A DNA stretch of 11,340 nucleotides from DATADD01 sp046262355 (GTDB lineage Bacteria; Actinomycetota; CADDZG01; WHSQ01). This document shows positions 1 through 6,491 of this stretch, in pieces. The notes below the pieces were generated by a model. The model was given only the letters and a program-made list of their open reading frames with translations. It had not been told where the DNA came from and searched no databases. A program made the position numbers and the translations under genes. Where the stretch lies: NCBI GenBank assembly GCA_046262355.1, contig JBHEMX010000062.1, forward strand, positions 1 through 11,340, given 5' to 3'. Each line of letters opens with the position of its first letter. Within the stretch, counting starts at the first letter, position 1.

Positions 1-2
1 GC

Positions 3-449
3 GTCCTCTTCCTCATGGGGCGCTCCGAGGATGCGGTGGCCTCGATCGAGGAGTTACTCGACTCGATCGATCCCGAGCCGACGATGGACTGGGCTTGGTG
101 GATCGTCCCGACGGCGATCGTCCTCTCCGAGGTCGGACGCGGGCGCGAAGTTCTCGCGCTCGGTGGGGAGCATCTGCCCTCGAGATGGATTCAGGCCGCG
201 CGGCTCTGGGCATCCGGCGAGTTGTCCGGCGCCGCGGACCGCTTCAAAGAAATCGGCTCCGTAGCGGACGAAGCCTACGCTCGAATGAGGGAGGCCGAGC
301 GGCTGATCGCGACCGGCCGTCGCGCCGACGCGGAGCCTTTCCTCGCGCGCGCGCTCGCGCTCTCTCGAGGCATGGGCGCGACCGCTCTCATCCGCGACTT
401 GGAACGGCTGCTGGGCCCGTCCGCCTGGGGCCGATCGCAGGGGGCGTAG
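3..449 (+). CDS. C-terminal TPR-like end of a large regulator (partial, 5' end outside window)
   Basis: The reading frame is open back to the left edge, with four in-frame codons before the first ATG at position 15, so this is the 3' end of a longer gene. The visible ~149 residues are helical and Ala/Arg/Glu-rich, with TPR-like helix pairs. The stretch AADRFKEIGSVADEAYARMR followed by EAERLIATGRRADAE and a final 'RALALSRGMGATALIRD' resembles the C-terminal tails of actinobacterial adenylate/guanylate cyclase-AAA-TPR proteins and of related LuxR/AfsR-type regulators, which typically end in 'RALAFYRSVGATRYIRE'. The N-terminal catalytic or ATPase domains are outside the window, so its signal and output cannot be told. 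The stop is TAG at 447-449. Coding-like sequence continues in the same frame after this stop (see findings). The family assignment is by recalled resemblance and is moderately secure for the TPR nature only. Confidence 0.7.
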   Translation, partial: VLFLMGRSEDAVASIEELLDSIDPEPTMDWAWWIVPTAIVLSEVGRGREVLALGGEHLPSRWIQAARLWASGELSGAADRFKEIGSVADEAYARMREAERLIATGRRADAEPFLARALALSRGMGATALIRDLERLLGPSAWGRSQGA

Positions 450-760
450 GCCGAGAGCGATGTCAACACTTCCTTCGTCAAGGAGAACGGCTCCGCAGCT
501 TCCGACGTCACCGCCGACGAGTCGTTCTGCCTAACCGGCTGGAAGCCGCTCGAGCTCATCTAGGTGGATGGGGCCTTGGAGGCACAGATCACCACCGTGA
601 CATTAATGAAGGAACCGACGATCCAGGCTGGCCTCAACATCCGACGGGCGAATCCAATGCAGTTGCTTCAGTTCGATCGTCGCTCGCTCCTCGATTTGGG
701 AGCGCAGGCACGCCATGTCCGCCGCTCATCTAGCGCCGCCGTTTCGACGACGCGAAAGGG
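450..760. other. Gene-free spacer between the regulator tail and the lhr 3' end, with coding-like fragments
   Basis: No complete gene is supported here. In the frame of the upstream regulator, codons 450-560 are open and about 88% GC-ending, read ...ENGSAASDVTADESF..., and stop at TAG 561-563, but contain no ATG, GTG or TTG start. The antisense frame starting at ATG 559 shares the same third positions, so GC3 cannot choose a strand. A 10-base direct repeat, GCTCATCTAG, occurs at 554-563 and again at 724-733. The only hairpin near the lhr stop is weak (TTTCG 742-746 with CGAAA 753-757) and has no T-tract, so no terminator is called. Confidence 0.4.
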
Positions 761-3700
761 TTATCGGTCCCACTCTGTGCGCGACGCCACTCGCAAGTTC
801 GGAAGCGCTCCGGCCGTCTGGGCAAGAGCGTCGTGGGCTACGGCGCCGTCGACGAACGTGACGGAGTTCGTCGGTAGTCCCGGCACGCGCGGCCCGGGCA
901 GCACGATCCCCGTCACGTTCAGCGGATCGGCGGCCGAGATCCTGATGGTCTCGCCGGAGCGCTTCTCGCGTCGCACGGCGCGAAGGACCTCGATTGCGTC
1001 GGGGAGCGCGTACTGCTCCCCCGCGAAGCCAGTGACGAAGCGACCACCTCGGATCGTTCCGCGCGCCTCCATGCGCCGCAGCGCCCACAGGACCTCGCGC
1101 CACGGCAGCGCGAGCGCCTCGCGCGCCGCGATGTCGCGGAAGATCACGCCCCAGCGGGCGAGCAGCTGCTCGGCAACCGCTTCCGCGAGCTCGTCGGCGT
1201 CCTCGGTCGCGACCGTTCCCGGCAACAGCGACCATCGCCCCGACGACCGGCTCGCCATTGCTCTGCGTCCACGTCGAAGCCGCCCCGGGCGCTCCGGGCG
1301 CCTCACGACCTCGCGGCGGAACAGCAGCGAGCGGACGGCCTGGAAGCCGTCGGCCGTAACGAGCCCCCGAGCGACGGCCTCCCACAGCCCCTCCTCGACC
1401 TCGCTGGGCGTTCTGCGGGTGATCGTCGCGAGGTCGGATCCGAACAGCGCGCCGTACTCCTGGAGCGCGTCGACCATGTCGCGCGTGCGGCCCGGGCTGG
1501 GCAGATGTGGTGCTCGATCCCCGCGCGCCGCTGGGAGCAGCCACGACAGGTCGTCTCGCAGCACGAGGGTGATCGGCGTGGCCTTCGACGGCGACATCCC
1601 GCTCCTACGCGGGGCTTCCTCGAGGTCGCCGTTGCGCGGCGAGAGCCGGCCCCAGGAGACGTCGCCGGAGAGGCACAGATCGTCGAGCCACTCGCTCCGA
1701 TACGCCTCCACGCGTGCCCTCAGGATCGCGTTCTCCCACGCGCCGGCCGCGAGCTCGAAGCCCTGGAGCTGCTCCACCACGGCGAGGACGCCGAGCCTCC
1801 CTTCGCGCAGCGTTCCCGGAGCGACGTGCTGCCAGCGCAGGAGGAAGCGGACGAAGTCCTGCGGTGTGACGGGCTCGATCTCGCGGCGCAGCCGCTGCTG
1901 CGTGTAGGCGTGAATGCGAGCGAGGAGGCGCCGGGCGCAGAACTCCTCGGGGCCGTCGGGCGACGTGAAGTGCCCACGGATCGCGAAGCCCTCGACCTCG
2001 AGGCGCGTGAGTGCGGCGGTTACGTCCGGCTCCGGCAGCGCCGTCGCGGTCGCTAAGTCGGTGGTTGTCGACGGCCCCCGATACTCGAGGTTGCCTCGCA
2101 GCATGTCGGCGGCCGCCGCGTCGCGATCGATCGGAGCGGCCGCGATCGGCGAACGGCTGTCCGGGGTCATTGCCGCGTCGGGGAAAAGCAGATCGACCGA
2201 GGGTCGGCGCTCGACGGGGCACCAGAGGACTCCATCCTGCACGTGAACTGTGACGACGCGACCGGCTTCTTCGAGCTCGTCGAACCAGGGACGCCAATCG
2301 TCGGTGGGGCGAAGCGCGGTCATCATCATCAGCAGGTCGTGGAGCTCGTCGGCGTTGCGGGGGTCGGGCGCGACCTCTTCGCGAACGCGTTCGATGGCGG
2401 CGGCGTCGAGGCGCCCGAGGTCACGCGCCTCGACCGGGAGTCCCCGCCGGAGCTGCACGGCGCGGCTGCGTCGTTCCTCGAGCGGCGCGTCGTCCAGATA
2501 CGTGAACGGCCGACCGTTGAGGATCTCGTGCGCCAAGACCGACGGCTCCGTCGTGTCGCGCGTCACGACCTCGACGTGACCGCACTCGATGTCCGTTATG
2601 AGCCGCCTGAGGCCGTCCACGTCCATCGCCTCGTGCAGGCAGTCGTCGAGGGTCTGGCGCACGATGGGATGGTCGGGGATCTCGAGCGGGCCCGGCGCGA
2701 CATTCTCCTGACACGCGGCAAGCGTCGGGAAGATCGCCGCCATCAGGTCGTCGGACTCCATGCGCTGGATCGGCGGCGGGTTCTTGCGCCCGCCGCGCAT
2801 CCGGAGCACCACGAGAGCACGGTTGAGGTTCCAGCGCCAGCGGGCGGCGAACATCGGCGACGTCAGGACGGCTTGCCTCACGACGCTCTCGACCGTCTTC
2901 GAGGCGAGGAACTTGAGCACGCGCTCCAGCGGGAAGCTGTGCTGCGGTCCAAGCGACAGCAGGATGGCGTCGTCGCTCGCCGCGGCCTGGAGCTCGAAGT
3001 CGAAAGTCACGCAGAAACGCTTGCGGAGCGCGAGTCCGAGGGCGCGGTTGAGGCGGGCGCCGAAGGGCGTGTGTCCCACCAACTGCATGCCGCCACTTTC
3101 GTCGAAGAACCGTTCGAGCACGATCGTCCCTCTCGTCGGAAGCGTGCCGAGAGCGGCGAGCCCGGCGCCGAGGTAGCGCACGATCGTGTCGGCCGCGTCG
3201 GTGCCGATCCCACAGTTCTCTTCGAGCCAGCGGCGCGCTCCGTCGAGGTCGCCGGCCTCGAGCCGCTCCCCCACCGTGGCGCGGAGGGCGGACACCTCCT
3301 CGGACAGCTCCTCGGTGCGGCCGGGAGCCTCGCCGAGCCAGAAAGGAACCGACGGGGGCGCGCCCTGCGCGTCCACGACCCGGACCGTTCCCGGCTCGAC
3401 CCGGCGGATGCGCCACGACGTCGTGCCGAGCAGGAAGACATCGCCGGCCATGCTCTCGATCGCCCAGTCCTCGTTGACGGTCCCGACGAAGACGTCGTCG
3501 GGCGCCGCGACGACGCGGTAGTCACCGAGCTCGGGGATCGCGCCGCCGGAGGTGAGTGCGGCGAGGCGGGCGCCGCGGCGGCCGCGGAGGCGTCCGTTCA
3601 CGCGGTCCCGGTGCAAAAAGGCGGCGCGCCGTCCGCGCCCGGTGCGGATGCCTTCGGAGACGAGCTCGACGATGTTGTCGAAGTCCTCGCGCGACAGCTC

Positions 3701-5041
3701 CGCGAACGGCGAGGCTCTCTTGACGAGCTCGAAGAGGTCGTCCTCGACCCACTCTTCGGCGGCGCACTCGGCGACGATCTGCTGGGCCAGGATGTCGAGC
3801 GGCGCCGCCGGTACGAGGATCGCGTCCAGCCGCCCGGAACGCACGCCGCGCAGCAGGGCGGCGCACTCGACGAGCTCGTCGCGCGACGTCGGGAACAGCC
3901 GCCCGCTCGGCGTGCCGGTGCGCGTGTGGTTGGAGCGGCCGACTCGCTGCAGGAAGGTAGCGAAGCTTCTCGGCGAGCCGATCTGACACACGAGCTCGAC
4001 GGGGCCGATGTCGATGCCGAGCTCGAGCGACGCGGTTGCGACGAGCGCCCGGAGATCGCCCGAGCGCAGGCGCGATTCGACGAGCTGCCGGCGCTCCTTC
4101 GAGAGGCTTCCGTGGTGCGCGGCGACCTGGTTCTCGCCGAGGCGCTCCCCCAGCTCGTGCGCCGCGCGCTCGGCCATCCGGCGCGTGTTGACGAAGACGA
4201 GCGTGGTGCGATGCTGCTTCACGTGCTCGGCGATGAGGTTGAGGATCTCGTCCATCTGCTCGGCCGAGGCGACCGCGCCGAGCTCGTCGTCGGGAAGCTC
4301 GAGAGCGAGATCGAGGTTGCGCTGGTGCCCGACGTCGACGATCGCGCACTGCGGAGATCCGTCTTGTGCTGATCCGCCCGGCCCGGCGCCGACAAGGAGG
4401 CGGGCGATCGTCTCGATGGGGCGCTGGGTCGCAGACAGGCCGATGCGCTGGGGTGGTTCCGGGGCGAGACGGGCGAGCCGCTCCAGGGTGAGCGCCAAGT
4501 GGGATCCGCGCTTGCTGCCGGCAACGGCGTGGATCTCGTCGACGATTACCGTGTCGACGTTGTGGAGCAGCGCCCGGCTACGCTCCGCGGTGACGAGCAG
4601 ATACAGCGACTCCGGGGTCGTGATGAGGAAGTTCGGCGGGCGCTTGAGCATCGCGGCGCGCTCCGAGGCCGCGGTGTCGCCGGTTCGGACCGCGACGCGG
4701 ATGTCCGGCGCGCCGAGTTCGAGCTCGGCGGCGACTTGGGCGATCTCGCGGAGGGGAGCCTCCAGGTTCTGGTGGATGTCGACGGCGAGCGCTTTCAGGG
4801 GCGAGACGTAGACGACCTCCGGGCCTTCTGCCTGATCCGTGCCCGCCTCGTGGGCCCGGTAGGCGCGATCGATGCAGACGAGGAAGGCGGCGAGGGTCTT
4901 ACCGGAGCCGGTGGGCGCGGCGATGAGGGTGTGGTTGCCGGCGGCGATCTCGCACCAGCCGCCGCCCTGGGGCTCGGTCGGCCCGCCCGGGAAGCGCCGG
5001 CCGAACCAGGCCCGAACGGCAGGATGGAACGTCTCGAGCAT
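761..5041 (-). CDS. lhr: Lhr family ATP-dependent DNA helicase, full length
   Basis: Lhr is a superfamily 2 DNA-dependent ATPase and 3'-to-5' translocase/helicase of DNA repair, strongly active on RNA:DNA hybrids in mycobacteria. I place the start at ATG 5041 (1426 aa; the family is about 1500 aa) because MLETFHPAVRAWF is the usual Lhr N-terminus; an extension to 5167 is low-complexity. Numbering from that Met, motifs are PTEPQ (21-25), Walker A APTGSGKT (42-49), DEIH (168-171), SAT (203-205), VFVNTRR (282-288), ATASLELGIDIG (335-346) and QRVGRSNH (365-372). The Lhr-specific TSGGAIPELGDYR follows near 498, PFWLGEAPGRT near 566 and PLEIPDHPIVRQT near 785. Residues ~1-865 match the Lhr core; ~866-1426 match the C-terminal domain built of winged helices related to the AlkZ/HTH_42 fold. 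The protein ends in EWDR. No frameshift or missing motif is visible. The gene diverges from ligC. There is no clear Shine-Dalgarno; TACTGT lies 6 bases before the ATG, so the message may be leaderless. Confidence 0.97.
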   Translation of the reverse strand: MLETFHPAVRAWFGRRFPGGPTEPQGGGWCEIAAGNHTLIAAPTGSGKTLAAFLVCIDRAYRAHEAGTDQAEGPEVVYVSPLKALAVDIHQNLEAPLREIAQVAAELELGAPDIRVAVRTGDTAASERAAMLKRPPNFLITTPESLYLLVTAERSRALLHNVDTVIVDEIHAVAGSKRGSHLALTLERLARLAPEPPQRIGLSATQRPIETIARLLVGAGPGGSAQDGSPQCAIVDVGHQRNLDLALELPDDELGAVASAEQMDEILNLIAEHVKQHRTTLVFVNTRRMAERAAHELGERLGENQVAAHHGSLSKERRQLVESRLRSGDLRALVATASLELGIDIGPVELVCQIGSPRSFATFLQRVGRSNHTRTGTPSGRLFPTSRDELVECAALLRGVRSGRLDAILVPAAPLDILAQQIVAECAAEEWVEDDLFELVKRASPFAELSREDFDNIVELVSEGIRTGRGRRAAFLHRDRVNGRLRGRRGARLAALTSGGAIPELGDYRVVAAPDDVFVGTVNEDWAIESMAGDVFLLGTTSWRIRRVEPGTVRVVDAQGAPPSVPFWLGEAPGRTEELSEEVSALRATVGERLEAGDLDGARRWLEENCGIGTDAADTIVRYLGAGLAALGTLPTRGTIVLERFFDESGGMQLVGHTPFGARLNRALGLALRKRFCVTFDFELQAAASDDAILLSLGPQHSFPLERVLKFLASKTVESVVRQAVLTSPMFAARWRWNLNRALVVLRMRGGRKNPPPIQRMESDDLMAAIFPTLAACQENVAPGPLEIPDHPIVRQTLDDCLHEAMDVDGLRRLITDIECGHVEVVTRDTTEPSVLAHEILNGRPFTYLDDAPLEERRSRAVQLRRGLPVEARDLGRLDAAAIERVREEVAPDPRNADELHDLLMMMTALRPTDDWRPWFDELEEAGRVVTVHVQDGVLWCPVERRPSVDLLFPDAAMTPDSRSPIAAAPIDRDAAAADMLRGNLEYRGPSTTTDLATATALPEPDVTAALTRLEVEGFAIRGHFTSPDGPEEFCARRLLARIHAYTQQRLRREIEPVTPQDFVRFLLRWQHVAPGTLREGRLGVLAVVEQLQGFELAAGAWENAILRARVEAYRSEWLDDLCLSGDVSWGRLSPRNGDLEEAPRRSGMSPSKATPITLVLRDDLSWLLPAARGDRAPHLPSPGRTRDMVDALQEYGALFGSDLATITRRTPSEVEEGLWEAVARGLVTADGFQAVRSLLFRREVVRRPERPGRLRRGRRAMASRSSGRWSLLPGTVATEDADELAEAVAEQLLARWGVIFRDIAAREALALPWREVLWALRRMEARGTIRGGRFVTGFAGEQYALPDAIEVLRAVRREKRSGETIRISAADPLNVTGIVLPGPRVPGLPTNSVTFVDGAVAHDALAQTAGALPNLRVASRTEWDR

Positions 5042-5243
5042 CCCGCCACAGTACCGCCGGCCGTCGGCCCATTGGCTCCGAACGCGTGAATCGCGGGACG
5101 TCGGAGGCCGTTCGGCAGTTGCGGGCCCACGGTGCGCCTTCGGCGCCGCGCGCAGGAGCCTCCCCATATCGCACGAAGGACGGGCACCGAATTAGATGTG
5201 GCCGAGCGCAGCTCGAAGAGCTGGGTCGGTGACAATAGGCAGC
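5042..5243. promoter_or_regulatory. Shared divergent control region of lhr and ligC
   Basis: These 202 bases must hold the promoters of both genes unless they are read from afar. Visible elements: TACTGT on the minus strand ending 6 bases before the lhr ATG; GACAAT at 5231-5236 on the plus strand ending 7 bases before the ligC ATG; both fit the minimal -10 pattern xAxxxT at leaderless spacing. An inverted repeat CAGCTC-GAA-GAGCTG lies at 5209-5223. GTCGGTG at 5225-5231 partly matches the damage-induced PafBC-type promoter element. No LexA box (GAAC-N4-GTTC type) is found. All of these are pattern matches only. Confidence 0.4.
5209..5223. repeat. Inverted repeat upstream of ligC
   Basis: CAGCTC and GAGCTG form two perfect 6-base arms around GAA, 21 bases before the ligC start. 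The position suits an operator. No regulator gene is in the window, and a 6-base dyad can arise by chance in GC-rich DNA. Confidence 0.3.
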
Positions 5244-6320
5244 ATGCGACTCCCGGTCATGCCACCAGTGGCACCGATGTTGGCCAAACCCGTCAAGCAG
5301 ATCCCTGGCGGCGCCATGAGCTTCGAGCCGAAATGGGACGGCTTTAGATCCATTATTTTTCGGGACTCTGCCGAAGTGGAGATCGGAAGTCGTAACGAGA
5401 GGTCGATGACTCGCTACTTTCCGGAAGTTGTCGAGGCACTGCGCGCGAACCTGCCGGAGCGCTGCGTGATGGACGGGGAGATCATCGTCATCGGCTCCTC
5501 CGGCGACCACCTCGACTTCGAGGCGCTGCAGCAACGCATCCACCCCGCCGCCAGCCGGGTGAGGCTGCTGTCGGAACAGACCCCGGCGCGATTCGTGGCG
5601 TTCGACCTGCTGGCGCTCGACGACACAGACTTCTCCCGACGGGCATTCGCCGAGCGGCGCGCCGCGCTCGTGAACGCGCTGTCCTCGGCGGCGCCCCCCA
5701 TACACGTCACTGCGGCGACGACAGATCCAAGGGTGGCCGAGCGGTGGTTCCACCAGTTCGAGGGCGCCGGGCTCGATGGTCTCATCGCCAAGCCGCTCGA
5801 CGCTCTGTACGAGCCGGACAAACGGACCATGTTCAAGGTGAAGCATGAACGCAATGCCGACTGCGTGGTAGCCGGCTACCGGCTACACAAGAGCGGCCCC
5901 GACCGGATTGGATCGCTGCTCCTCGGTCTCTACAACAACGACGACGACACATTGGCCAGCGTGGGCGTGATCGGTGCGTTCCCGATGGAGCGTCGCAAGG
6001 AGTTGTTCGAGGAGATGCAGCCCCTCGTCACCACATTCGATGACCACCCCTGGGCATGGGCCAAGCAGGAGGAGGGCACCCGGACGCCACGCAACGCCAA
6101 GGGAAGCCGCTGGGCCGCGGGCAAGGACCTGTCCTTCACCCCGCTGCGCCCGGAGCGCGTCGTTGAGGTCCGCTACGACCACATGGAGGGCGTCAGGTTC
6201 CGTCAGACCGCCCAGTTCGTCCGCTGGCGCCCCGACCGTGACCCCAAATCCTGCACCTACGAACAGCTGGAGGTACCCGTCAAGTTCGACCTTGCCGACG
6301 TCCTCCGAGCCGATCGCTAG
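5244..6320 (+). CDS. ligC: ATP-dependent DNA ligase, LigC type
   Basis: The enzyme seals nicks in duplex DNA through an enzyme-AMP intermediate. In mycobacteria LigC is linked to base-excision/gap repair with a stand-alone Prim-Pol rather than to the Ku/LigD end-joining complex. The 358-aa product matches the length and almost the whole sequence pattern that I recall for Mycobacterium tuberculosis LigC. The nucleotidyltransferase domain covers ~1-205: adenylated lysine K30 in EPKWDGFR, RNERSMTRYFPE (50-61), motif III FVAFDLL (117-123), motif IV EGAGLDGLIAK (173-183) and motif V FKVKHER (197-203). The OB-fold follows (~205-358) with VIGAFPMERR, KDLSFTPLRPERVVEVRYD and a C-terminal WRPDRDP. The start at ATG 5244 (MRLPVMPPVAPMLAKP) matches the family N-terminus; GTG 5229 and ATG 5196 lie in frame upstream but add residues the family lacks. 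No strong Shine-Dalgarno is seen. No polymerase, nuclease or Ku gene is adjacent, which argues for LigC rather than a LigD fragment. Confidence 0.96.
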   Translation: MRLPVMPPVAPMLAKPVKQIPGGAMSFEPKWDGFRSIIFRDSAEVEIGSRNERSMTRYFPEVVEALRANLPERCVMDGEIIVIGSSGDHLDFEALQQRIHPAASRVRLLSEQTPARFVAFDLLALDDTDFSRRAFAERRAALVNALSSAAPPIHVTAATTDPRVAERWFHQFEGAGLDGLIAKPLDALYEPDKRTMFKVKHERNADCVVAGYRLHKSGPDRIGSLLLGLYNNDDDTLASVGVIGAFPMERRKELFEEMQPLVTTFDDHPWAWAKQEEGTRTPRNAKGSRWAAGKDLSFTPLRPERVVEVRYDHMEGVRFRQTAQFVRWRPDRDPKSCTYEQLEVPVKFDLADVLRADR

Positions 6321-6332
6321 GGTGCGCTCGGC
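6309..6332 (+). terminator. Possible hairpin terminator of ligC
   Basis: GCCGATCGC (6309-6317) can pair with GCGCTCGGC (6324-6332), 8 of 9 pairs with one T-C mismatch, around a 6-base loop. It overlaps the ligC stop codon. No T-tract follows, so it would be a GC-stem terminator of the kind often seen in actinobacteria. Support is structural only. Confidence 0.3.
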
Positions 6333-6491
6333 AAAGGGCATCCGACCCGCAACCGATGGCGCAGGCCGCTCCGGCGCGTCTCGACAGGAGTTCGTGGTTC
6401 CGAGTGGTCATTGTTCGCACGCGTTTGGCATACGGCAGTTGCGCTGTAACAGTGGCTCGGTTGGCGAATCGCCGTTCGGGAGGGAGCCGCA

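Noticed and set aside
554..733. Ten-base direct repeat GCTCATCTAG at 554-563 and 724-733 as target-site duplications of a mini-transposon
   Set aside because: The ~160 bases between show no matching inverted ends, and a single 10-base repeat is weak evidence.
564..1907. A 447-codon plus-strand frame over the 3' end of lhr
   Set aside because: It is Ser/Arg-rich with no recognisable domain and is antisense to conserved lhr codons. Its GTG start at 564 directly follows a TAG and has no clear Shine-Dalgarno.
2243..4372. A 709-codon plus-strand frame lying fully inside lhr
   Set aside because: It is the antisense shadow of lhr: its composition is Asp/Glu/Arg/His-rich with no domain, it has no ribosome binding site of note, and the opposite strand has every Lhr motif.
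5078..5096. Possible LexA/SOS box (CGAAC...GAATCG) upstream of lhr
   Set aside because: The right half lacks GTTC, so it does not fit the actinobacterial CGAAC-N4-GTTCG operator.
5042..5167. N-terminal extension of Lhr by 42 residues to ATG 5167
   Set aside because: The extra residues are Arg/Pro-rich, occupy the divergent promoter region and are absent from the family, which begins at a motif like MLETFHPAV.
6321..6491. Possible tRNA or att site in the ligC/resistance-gene spacer
   Set aside because: No cloverleaf, T-loop or CCA-like end was found; the only symmetry is the short GGCGAATCGCC near 6464.
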